The notes: a model not told the origin generated them from the sequence alone. 64,000 nucleotides of DNA from Hymenobacter crusticola (GCF_002154225.1 NZ_MTSE01000006.1:62001-126000), one strand, 5' to 3'. Shown: positions 9,582-20,285, counted from the stretch's first letter. Translations and numbers: made by a program.

Positions 9582-9989
9582 TCAAGTCGTCTGAACGATC
9601 TGCTGCTGGAGCCACATGTAGGCTGAAGCTAGATCATCGAAGGTAGCTACTCGCGGCCGCTCGATGCGTACTACCGTCGCTTCCGTGGCTTCGCGGGCAT
9701 CAAAAGCGCGCGTGTATACCCAGGCAATGCACTGCAACCCGGCTTGGCGCATTTCTTCCAGCCACCATAACGTCCACTGCGTAAGCTCCACGTTCGTGCG
9801 AGTGACGTTTGTGTTGTCATTCAGGATTTTAGCGCATGGATGCGCACGGATAGTTTCTAACATTAGCAGGCATGTAGCCCGCGACCTTTCCTTCGTGTAC
9901 TCCCCCTTCCAATCCGTATACAGCCATTGGTTGGCCGCATCAAAACCAATATAAATTTCTTCTCGATCGACGAGGGTAGCTAAATCCAT
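9582..9989 (-). CDS. Hypothetical protein, 135 residues
   Basis: I start it at the ATG at 9989, which gives MDLATLVDREEIYIGFDAAN; a longer frame extends to 10124 but the added N-terminus is low-complexity and unlikely. The protein is soluble, with alternating strand-like and helical stretches and several tryptophans, resembling small uncharacterised proteins of Cytophagales that may have a STAS-like fold. I do not recognise a function. It shares its 3' end with ackA (convergent, two-base gap), so its expression could interfere with ackA or the reverse. Confidence 0.6.
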   Translation of the reverse strand: MDLATLVDREEIYIGFDAANQWLYTDWKGEYTKERSRATCLLMLETIRAHPCAKILNDNTNVTRTNVELTQWTLWWLEEMRQAGLQCIAWVYTRAFDAREATEATVVRIERPRVATFDDLASAYMWLQQQIVQTT

Positions 9990-10072
9990 AAGAGCAGAAC
10001 GACACGACAGTAGAAATATTTTTGCAGAGCTTGTAGCTGCAATAAAATTATTCTTGCTTTTACTAGTACAAA

Positions 10073-10108
10073 AAAAGGAAGAAAGGCACTTAGTCCCCTC
10101 TTCCTTTT
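10073..10108 (-). terminator. Terminator after the cupin gene
   Basis: Perfect 10-base arms, AAAAGGAAGA (10073-10082) and TCTTCCTTTT (10099-10108), lie about 30 bases beyond the cupin stop codon. Read on the minus strand the stem ends in a T-run (10070-10076 on the plus strand are A). Confidence 0.6.
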
Positions 10109-10139
10109 CATGACCACTAGGCAAACCTAGCTTCCGGGT

Positions 10140-10643
10140 TTAGCGCCCGAAGTCGTCTTGCACGCGCACAATATCATCTTCATCTGAGGGCTGCTCGGCG
10201 TCAGTGTGTTGCCAAATCTCAGCTAGCACGCCCCAGTCGCTCAGGCCCACGAGGCGATGCCGCTCGCCTTGCTTGAGCGTGATGAGCTCACCAGGAGCGT
10301 ACGTTTTCACTTCGCCTTCCTCGTCGGTGTCGCTCGTTACCACGCCTACTGGGCCTTGTAGCACCTTCCAGATTTCGGCGCGGCGGAAGTGGTACTGCCA
10401 CGACAAGCGTTTCTCGGGCGCCACAATCAGAATCTTGGGGCTTAGCTTGCCCGAAATGCGGAGCGTATCAACCGACAAGCCATCGAAATATGTGTCGGCG
10501 AACTGCTGAGCTTGATCTTCATTAATGACGAAGAAGCCGCCCCAAGGCCGCGACTGGTCTTGCTTGTCGATGGAGAAGCCTTGCTGCTGTAGTTGCTGCT
10601 CCGTCTGTTGAAACAGAGTTTCTTTTTGAGTGTCCGTGCTCAT
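10140..10643 (-). CDS. Cupin protein like the C-terminal half of mannose-6-phosphate isomerase type II
   Basis: A 167-residue protein with one cupin barrel. The segments RLSWQYHFRRAEIWKVL, VGVVTSD and PGELITLKQGERHRLVG follow the metal-binding cupin pattern seen in the phosphomannose isomerase domain of GDP-mannose pyrophosphorylase/isomerase enzymes. The nucleotidyltransferase half of those bifunctional proteins is absent. It may isomerise a sugar phosphate or only bind a sugar. The ATG at 10643 is the only good start, and a hairpin follows the gene. Confidence 0.75.
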   Translation of the reverse strand: MSTDTQKETLFQQTEQQLQQQGFSIDKQDQSRPWGGFFVINEDQAQQFADTYFDGLSVDTLRISGKLSPKILIVAPEKRLSWQYHFRRAEIWKVLQGPVGVVTSDTDEEGEVKTYAPGELITLKQGERHRLVGLSDWGVLAEIWQHTDAEQPSDEDDIVRVQDDFGR

Positions 10644-11100
10644 GAGTTGTACGCTGAATGGTTTTTACCGAAAGCGGATGGCGCCTCGGCCAGTAAACTT
10701 CGCTAAATAAATGAGACGCAATATAGCACCGCAGCTTATTCCTGTGCTTGACCAAATTGTTGTCTGAATCCAGGCGCTTACTGTGCACTTGCTCTGCCAC
10801 TTATTCAGCCCGTTGCTCAAAAACGATGATTTATCATTTATCTACTCACCTTACAAGCTATAGCGCTAGGTTATAAAATTGGTTAGTGGCCTTGAAAAGC
10901 TCATACTAAGCGGCATATAACTTTATTTATTCGGATATAAACTTTCTAGATTTTACTATATATCATTAGAATTTACTTCCGCAGCTTCTTACATTTAGCT
11001 CACTAGCCAGTTGAGAACTAGCTGCTTACTCGTGCTTGTTAGTTGACGCCCTACCTACCTGTTTGCACTGTCTGCATCCATACCACCGTTTCTATGTCCT
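10644..11100. other. 457-base gap, AT-rich in its second half
   Basis: Between divergent genes (cupin and LuxR-type regulator). From about 10820 to 11000 the sequence is AT-rich, including near-repeats ATATAACTTTAT and ATATAAACTTTC around 10915-10950. No gene is seen. Regulatory sites for both flanking genes are likely but no standard promoter motif stands out. Confidence 0.45.
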
Positions 11101-11739
11101 ATGACTACACCGTCAGGAGCGGTTTTGCTTGCCGCTCCACCCACTCTGCACCGCTTAGGCTTGGCCGTTACGCTACGCGAAACTTGGCCTAACCTAGCCC
11201 TTGACACCACCCCCGACCCCGATCAATTGCTTGTGCTCTTGCGACAACAATCGTTCGCGCTGGTCATTGCCGATAGCACCGTGCCGGGTGCTAGCTTACC
11301 GGTCCAACTCCTGCACATGCGTCTGCGCTTTCCCCGCCAACAGATCCTCGTTCTTACAGGTGGGCGCCTACCCGCTGCTGTGCGCCAGCAGCTCGTTCAG
11401 TCAGGCTATCCGCTGCTCTCTCGCCAAGCCACCCCTACCGACGTAATCGACACCGTGGGTGAGCTGCTGAGTCAGGCGGAAGCCAGTGCATTATCGGTTC
11501 CTCGCACGACCACGCGCCGCACTGGACCCGCCACCCCACTCAGCCGCCGCGAACTGGAAGTGCTGCGCCTAGTAGTAGACGACTGCTGTAACCAGGAAAT
11601 AGCCGACCGCTTGTTTGTGAGCGTGCGCACCGTGGAAAGCCACCGCCGCGCCCTGCTCCAAAAAACGGGCGCCAAGACGCTGGTCGGCTTAGTCGTGCAA
11701 GCCATGCGCGAAGGCTGGGTAAACGTGGCCGCTACCTAA
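11101..11739 (+). CDS. LuxR/NarL-type regulator with a degenerate receiver domain
   Basis: A 212-residue protein: an N-terminal receiver-like domain (about 1-120), a linker and a C-terminal LuxR helix-turn-helix (about 143-205; LSRRELEVLRLV, CNQEIADRLFVSVRTVESHRRALLQKTGAK). The receiver keeps the phospho-acceptor position Asp58 (IADSTVPG) and the Thr of LVLTGG. It lacks the acidic pair near the N-terminus (replaced by AAPPTLH), and the conserved Lys after the GY motif is replaced (LLSRQA). It may therefore work without phosphorylation. No histidine kinase is nearby. An 18-base inverted repeat follows the gene. Confidence 0.85.
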   Translation: MTTPSGAVLLAAPPTLHRLGLAVTLRETWPNLALDTTPDPDQLLVLLRQQSFALVIADSTVPGASLPVQLLHMRLRFPRQQILVLTGGRLPAAVRQQLVQSGYPLLSRQATPTDVIDTVGELLSQAEASALSVPRTTTRRTGPATPLSRRELEVLRLVVDDCCNQEIADRLFVSVRTVESHRRALLQKTGAKTLVGLVVQAMREGWVNVAAT

Positions 11740-11749
11740 CTACTGCACC

Positions 11750-11840
11750 AGCGTGCGTCGTGCCGAGACAAGCGAGCAAGCCGAAGCAACCATCTAGGCT
11801 CTAAAGCTAGCTTCTCACCTGACTCGGCACGACGCACGCT
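11750..11840. terminator. Long inverted repeat between convergent genes
   Basis: Perfect 18-base arms (11750-11767 and 11823-11840, core GTGCGTCGTGCCGAG) flank a 55-base spacer. It lies between the regulator and the bestrophin-like gene, which converge. The wide spacer and lack of a T-run are unusual for an intrinsic terminator. Confidence 0.45.
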
Positions 11841-11853
11841 TGCTGTCAGCCTT

Positions 11854-12765
11854 CTACATCAAGTAAAATGACTCCGCCGTTACGGGCTGCGGTATTTCTT
11901 TTTCGTCCAGCAGCTGCTTCAAATTAATCTCGATGGTGCGCGAGATGGCCGTCATGGGCGTATCGGTGGGCTTATTGCGGAAGGGGTCTTGCAGGTAGGT
12001 GGCTGTCTTTTCCAGCAGGAAGAAAATCGTCGCAAACGCCAGTAGAATGGGCACTTCCACCAAGCCCACCGTTTCTACTAGGCTCAGCGACAGCGCTACC
12101 AAGAACAAGTAGATAAACATATGCACCAGCAGCCGATACGTCATCGGGAACACCGTGCTGTTGATGCGCTCGGCCTTTCCCATGGAGTCGCAGAGGCGCA
12201 CCAGCGTACTGTCGAGTTGCACGTGCTCGTAACTCTCGAGGGCTTGCTGCTGCCGCAGGGCTTTTAAGTGATTGGCGTGCAAGGCGAGCAGGGCCAAGGG
12301 CTTGTTGTTATGCTGCCGGATGTAGGCTAGCTCCTCGGCCGTCAGCAACGAAGCTAGGTTAGCAGTGGCGTCTTCTCCTCGCAACGCTTGGCTTAAGCTG
12401 TAGCACCACGCAATCTGCCGGTGCACCAGTTGCTTCACCGCGGCTTGCGCGGCCGCTGCCCCAAGCAGGTCGTCGAGCAGAAAGGCTTTCACTTGCAGCG
12501 CAAACGAGCGGGAGTCATTCACAATAGCGCCCCACACTTTGCGCGCTTCCCACCACCGATCGTATGATTGGTTGATCTTGAAGGCCAAAATCAGGGAAAT
12601 GGCACTCCCCAGAATAGTAGCTAGCTGCCCCGGAATGATGGGCATAGACTTGCCGAAATACAGTTCTAGCAGCTCGAAGCCAATAGCAAACACGAGTACT
12701 CGTGCAACGTCGGCGCGCACCTGCCGGAAGAAGTAGCGAAAGGGAATCTTTTTTTCGACGAGCAT
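11854..12765 (-). CDS. Bestrophin-like (UPF0187/YneE) membrane protein
   Basis: A 303-residue protein of the bacterial bestrophin family, which form pentameric anion or cation channels in the inner membrane. Family features visible are hydrophobic segments near residues 20-75 and 210-250, the NQSYDRWWEARKVWG segment after the first pair, and the QDPFRNKPTDTPM segment before the C-terminus that resembles the calcium-clasp region. Ion selectivity cannot be read from sequence. The gene is divergent from the Na+/H+ antiporter 520 bases upstream, another ion-transport gene, but no shared control element is seen. Confidence 0.85.
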   Translation of the reverse strand: MLVEKKIPFRYFFRQVRADVARVLVFAIGFELLELYFGKSMPIIPGQLATILGSAISLILAFKINQSYDRWWEARKVWGAIVNDSRSFALQVKAFLLDDLLGAAAAQAAVKQLVHRQIAWCYSLSQALRGEDATANLASLLTAEELAYIRQHNNKPLALLALHANHLKALRQQQALESYEHVQLDSTLVRLCDSMGKAERINSTVFPMTYRLLVHMFIYLFLVALSLSLVETVGLVEVPILLAFATIFFLLEKTATYLQDPFRNKPTDTPMTAISRTIEINLKQLLDEKEIPQPVTAESFYLM

Positions 12766-13288
12766 AAAAGGGTGAGATGGGGCTTTGCTTTACGAGGAGG
12801 CTAGGGCGTTTTGTTATGCTTGTAAACGCCCGCAGCGCAAAGAGAAGCATAGAACGCTAGCCTTTTTCATGGCTTTTTTGAATAGCATAGCATGCGACAC
12901 AGTACTAGGCGTCGAAGACACGTGTACATTAAGCACAGCAGTAGTACACCTTTCCAATTTCTTTCCATCCGCTAGAAAAAGCTAGGTTCAGCGCTATTAT
13001 TCGTGTGGCTACTCATCCATTTAGAAAGCTGATCTAGTCATACTTAGTTGTCCTCGCACGCCAACTATAGGATGACGCCGTTTGCTCATGAAAGTCAGCG
13101 TTGCGTTGGCTTCAAAACGGGTGAGACTAACCGCGCTCCATAAGGCGTGCAACTTTTGGAACGCCAACTACAACTTCCAGCGCAAATAGCCACTTCGCAT
13201 CGTAGCAGCACTACTTGTTGCCAATTTTCGACCTGAAGCGCTACCTTCCGGCTGCTGCCAGCACCTCATCAGTGGCAGCTAATCGATT
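12766..13288. other. 523-base gap between bestrophin-like and antiporter genes
   Basis: Divergent promoter region for two ion-transport genes. No convincing coding frame, hairpin or recognised promoter motif is visible; a 66-codon plus-strand frame at 12785-12985 looks random. Confidence 0.4.
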
Positions 13289-14896
13289 ATGCATGAAAGA
13301 ATACTGTTAATTCTAGGGCTGCTATTTGTTATGTTGCTGCTCGTGATGTTAGGGCAGAAGTTGCGCATCTCCTACCCTATCTTTTTGGTATTGGGGGGAT
13401 TATCTCTGAGTTTCGTTCCCGGCTTACCGCCCATCGTTATCGACCCTGATCTTATCTTCCTGATTTTCTTACCGCCCTTACTCTACGAAGCCGCCTGGTA
13501 CACCTCGTGGCGCGAGTTCTGGCGCTGGAAGCGCCCTATCGGATTGTTGGCATTCGGACTAGTATTTTTCACCTCTACCATCGTGGCCTATGTGTCAAAG
13601 GCCGTTATTCCAGGCTTCACGCTACCGCTGGGGTTTCTGCTGGGTGGTATCATCTCGCCGCCCGATGCGGTGGCCGCTACCTCAGTGCTAAAAGGCATCA
13701 AGGTGCCGCGGCGTATCACGGCTATTCTGGAAGGTGAAAGCCTTATCAACGATGCCAGCAGTTTGATTGTGTTTAGGTTTGCGCTAGCAGCGGTAGTGTC
13801 GGGCACGTTCGTGTGGCAGCAGGCAGCTACTACGTTTCTGTTGGTGAGCGGCATGGGCATTGTGATAGGCTTGGTGGTAGGGCACGGCTTCTACCTAATT
13901 CACCGCTATTTGCCTACTACGCCTAGCATCAACACGGTTCTTACCTTTTTGGCACCCTACACCATGTACCTGCTAGCCGAAGAACTTCATTTCTCGGGCG
14001 TGTTGGCCGTCGTGAGTGGTGGGCTGCTGATGTCGTTCCACTCACACCGCGTGTTTGATGCCAATACCCGGCTCCAAACGGCTAGCGTGTGGGCTAGCGT
14101 AGGCTTTGTTTTGAATGGACTGGTGTTTATTCTGATTGGGTTGGAGCTGCCGCTAGTAGTAGAGGGGCTAGGTACTTACTCGCTGAAAGAAGCCATTACG
14201 TATGGCTTGATAACCAGCGGCATTATTATTCTGATCCGGCTATTATGGATGTACCCAGCTGCCTTTTTGCCGCGCTGGTGGAGCTACACTATCCGTAGCA
14301 GCGAAGCTAGCCCCGGTTGGCAAGCTCCTCTTGTGCTAGGTTGGGCGGGCATGCGGGGCGTGGTGTCATTGGCCTCGGCCCTATCGGTGCCCCTGCTGCT
14401 GGCCAATGGGCAAGCATTTCCGCAACGCAACCTAATACTGTTTATCACCTTTGTGGTCATTCTGGTGACGCTTGTATTTCAGGGCCTCACCTTGCCACTG
14501 CTTATTCAATTCACAGGCATTTCGGAAACTGACGAGCACATGCCCGCCGAACAACAAGAGGCGGGCATTCGGTTGCGGCTACGCCAAGCGGCCCTAGCTC
14601 ATTTAAGTCAGTACTACTCGACGGATATCAGCCAGAACGAGCTAATTCGAGCCTTGCAGCAGCGCATGCAAGCCGAGGCCCAGCGCACCGGCTCCTTGCT
14701 CGAAGCCCTCAACTACGACGAGACCAAGCGCTTGGCCCTGCAACGCTACCACCACGTGCTGCTTGATGTGCTGCAAGTGCAGCGCGAAGAGCTATCAATC
14801 CTGCGCCACCAAGATATATTTGAGGATGAGATGCTGCGCCACCAAGAAGCCCAGTTGGATCTGGACGAGGCCAAGATCAGCCACATGCCGCACTAA
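13289..14896 (+). CDS. CPA1-family Na+/H+ antiporter
   Basis: A 535-residue antiporter that exchanges internal Na+ (or K+) for external H+ and so controls pH and salt. About 12 membrane segments fill residues 1-420. The family motifs PPDAVAATSVLKG (about 125-137) and EGESLINDASSLIVF (about 148-162, with the ion-binding Asn-Asp pair) are intact. A soluble tail of roughly 110 residues follows, rich in charged helical sequence (RLRQAALAHL, TKRLALQRYHHVL), as in other CPA1 proteins with regulatory tails. It converges with ettA through a shared 24-base hairpin. Confidence 0.92.
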   Translation: MHERILLILGLLFVMLLLVMLGQKLRISYPIFLVLGGLSLSFVPGLPPIVIDPDLIFLIFLPPLLYEAAWYTSWREFWRWKRPIGLLAFGLVFFTSTIVAYVSKAVIPGFTLPLGFLLGGIISPPDAVAATSVLKGIKVPRRITAILEGESLINDASSLIVFRFALAAVVSGTFVWQQAATTFLLVSGMGIVIGLVVGHGFYLIHRYLPTTPSINTVLTFLAPYTMYLLAEELHFSGVLAVVSGGLLMSFHSHRVFDANTRLQTASVWASVGFVLNGLVFILIGLELPLVVEGLGTYSLKEAITYGLITSGIIILIRLLWMYPAAFLPRWWSYTIRSSEASPGWQAPLVLGWAGMRGVVSLASALSVPLLLANGQAFPQRNLILFITFVVILVTLVFQGLTLPLLIQFTGISETDEHMPAEQQEAGIRLRLRQAALAHLSQYYSTDISQNELIRALQQRMQAEAQRTGSLLEALNYDETKRLALQRYHHVLLDVLQVQREELSILRHQDIFEDEMLRHQEAQLDLDEAKISHMPH

Positions 14897-14920
14897 CCAC
14901 TAAAAATCAGACCGTTATAA

Positions 14921-14982
14921 AACACCACAATAAGAAGGGGCGGCCGAAAGTACTTTCAGCCGCCCCTTCTTATTGTGGTGTT
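14921..14982. terminator. Strong bidirectional terminator between antiporter gene and ettA
   Basis: Perfect 24-base arms (14921-14944 and 14959-14982), GC-rich at the inner end and AT-rich at the outer end, with a second GAAAG/CTTTC pairing inside the loop. It ends seven bases from the ettA stop and 25 bases from the antiporter stop. Confidence 0.85.
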
Positions 14983-14988
14983 ATGCGC

Positions 14989-16650
<1,662 letters not shown>

Positions 16651-16788
16651 AGGTAGGAATGCTGATTGCTTTCGGAAAGGTAGGAAAGATGGCTCTAATC
16701 TGTCGGCTAGCTTTCGGGGGCGCCAGGAAATGAAGGTTGTTTATTGAAGTAAATTCTCCTACTTAGTTCAACTACAAACCTATCCCTC

Positions 16789-18105
16789 ATGCGTTTACGC
16801 CTACTTGCCCTGCTTCTACTGTGCTGCGTTCAACTTACGTTCGCTCAAGCACCTTCTTCTCAACCGCTGACGGCCGTAAAATGCGGCCGGCTGCTAGACG
16901 TGCGCACAGGCAAGGTGTTGCCCAATGCCGTGGTGCTGGTGCAAGGTAACCGTATTCAGAAGGTAGGCACCAACCTAGCTATTCCGGCCGACGCACAGGT
17001 GATTGACCTAGGTAATGCGTTGGTGCTGCCTGGCCTCATCGACTCACACACGCATTTGCTGCAAAACTACGACCCCAAAGTAGGTGGCGACGATCCCAAC
17101 ATGCTCTTGACGGTCACGCAGCTCGGTACTACGCGCCGCGCTTTGCTAGGTGCCGCCATGGGTAGGGAAGATCTGGAGGCTGGCATTACAACCGTACGTG
17201 ACCTAGGTAACAGCGGCCACAATGGCGATGTGGCCTTGCGCGACGCTATTCGGGACGGCTGGGTGGTGGGGCCGCGCATGGTGGTTTCTACTCGTGCGTT
17301 GGCCGCAGCAGGTGGGCAATTTGGGCAGATAACTGCCGAAGCGCAGCAGCTTGTGGCCCAGGAATACGTGACTATCAGCGGCGTGGAGGAGGCCCGTCGC
17401 GCCGTGCGACAAGCCGTGTACGACGGCGCCGATTGTATCAAAGTCATCGTTAATACCGGTCCGCGCGTGGTGTCACTGGAAGAAATGAAGGTAATTGTAG
17501 AAGAAGCACACCGCGTAGGCAAAACGGTAGCGGCTCATGCTATTGGCGACCAAGCCACACGCATTGCAGCGGAAGCCGGCGTCAACTCTATCGAGCATGC
17601 CTACTCTATCCCCGACGACGTGCTGAAAATGATGGTCAAAAAAAACATCTTCTTGGTGCCGACTGACTATCCGGCGGAGTTCTACTTGAGTCTCAGCCCC
17701 GCCCCACCTGGCGTTTCGCCCGAAGAATATGCCGTTGGTGCCAAAGAGTTTGCGGACGCCAATCACAAACGCCTTGCCCGGGCCGTGAAAGCAGGTGTGC
17801 GCGTGGCGGCTGGCTCCGATGAGTACTATCAAGTGCCAGGCAAAACCCGGGGTCAAGCTAGCCTGCTTATGCTGCGGGCCTACGCCGCTTCCGGTATGTC
17901 GCCGCTAGAAATCATCCGGGCCGCTACCCTGAACGCCGCCGAGCTACTCGGGGTTCAGGATCGGCTTGGTACGCTCGAACCTACTAAGTACGCCGACCTG
18001 ATAGCTGTGGAAGGCGACCCGCTCACGAACATCACGGCCCTGGAGCAGGTACGGTTTGTGATGAAAGGTGGCCAAGTGGTCAAAAATGACTTCCCACGGA
18101 AATAA
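16789..18105 (+). CDS. Secreted metal-dependent amidohydrolase (imidazolonepropionase/Xaa-Pro dipeptidase-like)
   Basis: A 438-residue protein with an N-terminal signal peptide (hydrophobic core at residues 4-18, cleavage likely after FAQA). It belongs to the amidohydrolase superfamily: DSHTHL (metal ligands), Lys in DCIKVIVN (bridging carbamylated Lys), His in AAHAIGD and IEHAYS, and Asp in AAGSDE are all present, so the binuclear metal site is intact. Close relatives hydrolyse dipeptides with C-terminal Pro or Arg, or other amides; the actual substrate is unknown. It is divergent from ettA across 138 bases. Confidence 0.85.
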   Translation: MRLRLLALLLLCCVQLTFAQAPSSQPLTAVKCGRLLDVRTGKVLPNAVVLVQGNRIQKVGTNLAIPADAQVIDLGNALVLPGLIDSHTHLLQNYDPKVGGDDPNMLLTVTQLGTTRRALLGAAMGREDLEAGITTVRDLGNSGHNGDVALRDAIRDGWVVGPRMVVSTRALAAAGGQFGQITAEAQQLVAQEYVTISGVEEARRAVRQAVYDGADCIKVIVNTGPRVVSLEEMKVIVEEAHRVGKTVAAHAIGDQATRIAAEAGVNSIEHAYSIPDDVLKMMVKKNIFLVPTDYPAEFYLSLSPAPPGVSPEEYAVGAKEFADANHKRLARAVKAGVRVAAGSDEYYQVPGKTRGQASLLMLRAYAASGMSPLEIIRAATLNAAELLGVQDRLGTLEPTKYADLIAVEGDPLTNITALEQVRFVMKGGQVVKNDFPRK

Positions 18106-18518
18106 GAATAATCCTGAACTTTCGATTTCACTACTAGTTAAGCCATCAGATAGGTGCAGTAACGCCGCGGGGCTTCCATTTTTGCGTTTCGCTGGGTTTG
18201 CAAGCAACCTATCGCTATTAGCGGTGTTTTATTTCAATATACTAGTCCTGTCTGACCCAATGATTTAAGCGCTTATGCTCGCCCTACAACCTAGCTTCTT
18301 TCCTTTTTACTTATAACCCCCTACCCACGTTACCCGTAGCGTCCCTGGTACGGTTGTTTACCTGGTTGTCAAAATGCGGATCGGCCGCTAGGTTACAGCA
18401 GTGTGCAGTAGCTACGACGGGTGCCGAAACCAGTTATTTTGCTTATCATACCGTAAACTTGTACATCTTTCCGCTCCGAACACCTAGCCCCTCACCTATT
18501 CCTTCCGCGTATTAGTTT
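18106..18518. other. 413-base gap with a possible promoter
   Basis: No gene seen. A TTTTG at 18437-18441 followed 20 bases later by TACATCTTT (18462-18470) resembles the Bacteroidota -33/-7 pair in spacing, though the -7 part is imperfect. The start of the DUF349 gene is 48 bases further on. A weak promoter call only. Confidence 0.35.
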
Positions 18519-19817
18519 ATGGAACAAAATGACCACTTGCTGGCCGAAGCCCGCCGCTATGGCTATATTCAGGGCGACCAGGTGTGGCTCCGCGCCTTCA
18601 TGGACCTGCCTGCTCGGCAGGTAGGCCAGGTCAAAGAATCTGAAGAAGCCTCTCTGCACTATTTCGCGCACCGGTTTGAGACCTTTCGCGCGAAGGTAGA
18701 GGACCTCTTACAAAAGATCGAAGAATCTGAGAACAAGGGCTCTTTCCTGATGAAAGCCCTGCACCTGAAAGAGCAGGTAGCCACCTACGATGGCCTCGGC
18801 GATTTTGAAAGCTTGCACCGCCGCCTCAGCGAAGCTGAGGACGCTATTCGGGTAACGATTGTTCGCAATCGGGAGAAAAACCTAGCTACCAAGATCAACC
18901 TAATTCAGGAGGCCGAGGCTTTACGCAACAGCCTGGATTGGCAAACCGCTGGCGAGCAGCTTAAAGAGGTTCGCCAGGCCTGGATCAAGACAGGGCCAGT
19001 AGAAAAGCAACTCACTGAGGAGCTGGAAGGCCGCTTTCACCGGGCCGTGGAAGACTTTTACGTCAAGAAAAAGGAATTCTTGGCTGAGAAGAAGCAGATG
19101 GTCAACCGTGTGTACGACCGGTACCGCGACCTGATCCACAAGTCGGAAGCACTCCAGAACTCGGATGAATTTGAGGAAACAACCAAAAAGCTGAAGCAGC
19201 TTCAGCAAGATTGGAAGGAAGTAGGCGGCACCTTGCCCCGCAAGCAAGCCAACGACCTCTGGACGCGCTTCCGGGCGGCTCACAACCACTTCTTTGAGCG
19301 CCTGAAGGTGCACATCAACACGCGCCGTACAGAACCCACGCCGGGCGACGACAACTTAAGCCGTAAGCGGGCTTTGGTAGCCGAAGCCGAAGCGCTACTG
19401 AACCGCCCCATGGGAGAAGCCGTGGCGCGCGCCAAGGAGCTACAAGCGGCTTGGAAGAAAGTGGGCCCGGTACGCGGCGAGGAATCGGACCGCGTTTGGG
19501 AGCAGTTTATCCTAGCTTGCGACAAGGTGTTCGAAATGAGCGCCTTAGAACACTTCATCCGCAAACGTCAAGCGGGCGGTAACGAAGTGGGTTCCCCGGA
19601 GGAGCAGGTAACCAACCGAATTCAAGCCCTACGCGACTTCATCAAATACGACAAGCAAGAGCAGGAAGTATTGGAGGAAAACCTAGGTAAGCTCAGCTCG
19701 GCACCCAGCAATGATGCCTTCCGGACCATGCTGCAAGGCAAGATCCGCGCTTTCCAACGGAAGATTCGTACCAAGAACGACTTGATCGAGCTGCTACGCA
19801 AGCGTTTGCCCGCTTAA
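18519..19817 (+). CDS. DUF349-repeat protein
   Basis: A 432-residue, strongly helical, charged cytoplasmic protein made of several DUF349 units: repeated segments of the type WKKVGPV (for example QAAWKKVGPVRGEESDRVWEQF, about residues 308-330, and QQDWKEVGGTLPRKQANDLWTRF, about 229-251; a third is QAWIKTGPV near 150). Coiled-coil-like sequence dominates. Family function is not established. The gene is followed on the same strand by the DUF2795 gene after 138 bases that contain three phased TTTTAAA repeats. Confidence 0.85.
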   Translation: MEQNDHLLAEARRYGYIQGDQVWLRAFMDLPARQVGQVKESEEASLHYFAHRFETFRAKVEDLLQKIEESENKGSFLMKALHLKEQVATYDGLGDFESLHRRLSEAEDAIRVTIVRNREKNLATKINLIQEAEALRNSLDWQTAGEQLKEVRQAWIKTGPVEKQLTEELEGRFHRAVEDFYVKKKEFLAEKKQMVNRVYDRYRDLIHKSEALQNSDEFEETTKKLKQLQQDWKEVGGTLPRKQANDLWTRFRAAHNHFFERLKVHINTRRTEPTPGDDNLSRKRALVAEAEALLNRPMGEAVARAKELQAAWKKVGPVRGEESDRVWEQFILACDKVFEMSALEHFIRKRQAGGNEVGSPEEQVTNRIQALRDFIKYDKQEQEVLEENLGKLSSAPSNDAFRTMLQGKIRAFQRKIRTKNDLIELLRKRLPA

Positions 19818-19861
19818 AAAAACATTCCCTCCGTTTTTACGTTGTCCCAGCTTGAGATGCG

Positions 19862-19911
19862 TTTTAAAGCCGAGGTACCTTGTTTTAAAGCCTAGCTTTT
19901 TGCATTTTAAA
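19862..19911 (+). promoter_or_regulatory. Three phased TTTTAAA repeats upstream of the DUF2795 gene
   Basis: TTTTAAA occurs at 19862-19868, 19883-19889 and 19905-19911, spaced 21 and 22 bases, close to two helical turns. The first two are extended to GTTTTAAAGCC. The DUF2795 start is 44 bases downstream. Equal phasing on one face of the helix suggests a protein-binding array; this is inference. Confidence 0.35.
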
Positions 19912-19955
19912 CACCTACTTTCACTTATTCTTTTCTTTTTGTAGCTCACACGACT

Positions 19956-20177
19956 ATGTACTGGACTCTGGAACTTGCCTCGTACTTGGAAGACGCTCCC
20001 TGGCCTGCCACCAAGGATGAACTCATTGATTACTCCATCCGCTCGGGCGCTCCGATGGAAGTCGTAGAGAACCTGCAAGCTCTCGAAGACGACGGCCAAC
20101 CTTACGAAAACATCGAGGAAGTATGGCCAGATTATCCGACCAAAGAGGACTTCATGTTCAACGAAGACGAATACTAA
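19956..20177 (+). CDS. DUF2795 small acidic protein
   Basis: A 73-residue protein matching the DUF2795 family (WTLELASYLEDAPWPATKDELIDYSIRSGAP, then a Leu-Glu-Asp-rich end). The family fold is a small helical domain of unknown function, common as a single-domain protein across Bacteroidota. It is very acidic at the C-terminus (NEDEY end). A strong terminator follows about 70 bases downstream. It could be co-transcribed with the DUF349 gene, but the AT-rich gap suggests its own promoter. Confidence 0.8.
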   Translation: MYWTLELASYLEDAPWPATKDELIDYSIRSGAPMEVVENLQALEDDGQPYENIEEVWPDYPTKEDFMFNEDEY

Positions 20178-20245
20178 AAAGCAGTTCAGTCGTGCAGGCC
20201 GATAAGAGGCTGTAAAACTGAACCCTAGCTTTTAAACCATTGTGG

Positions 20246-20285
20246 CTGCGGAGTAGAACAAAGATGTTCTGCTCCGCAGTTTTTT
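20246..20285 (+). terminator. Intrinsic terminator after the DUF2795 gene
   Basis: Stem CTGCGGAG...CTCCGCAG (20246-20253 / 20272-20279), continued by AGAACA/TGTTCT with one T-G pair between, four-base loop, then six T residues (20280-20285). A textbook plus-strand terminator. Confidence 0.85.

Noticed and set aside
12785..12985. 66-codon plus-strand frame in the bestrophin-antiporter gap
   Set aside because: Its amino acid order looks random (no helix or strand pattern) and it has no promoter or homology.
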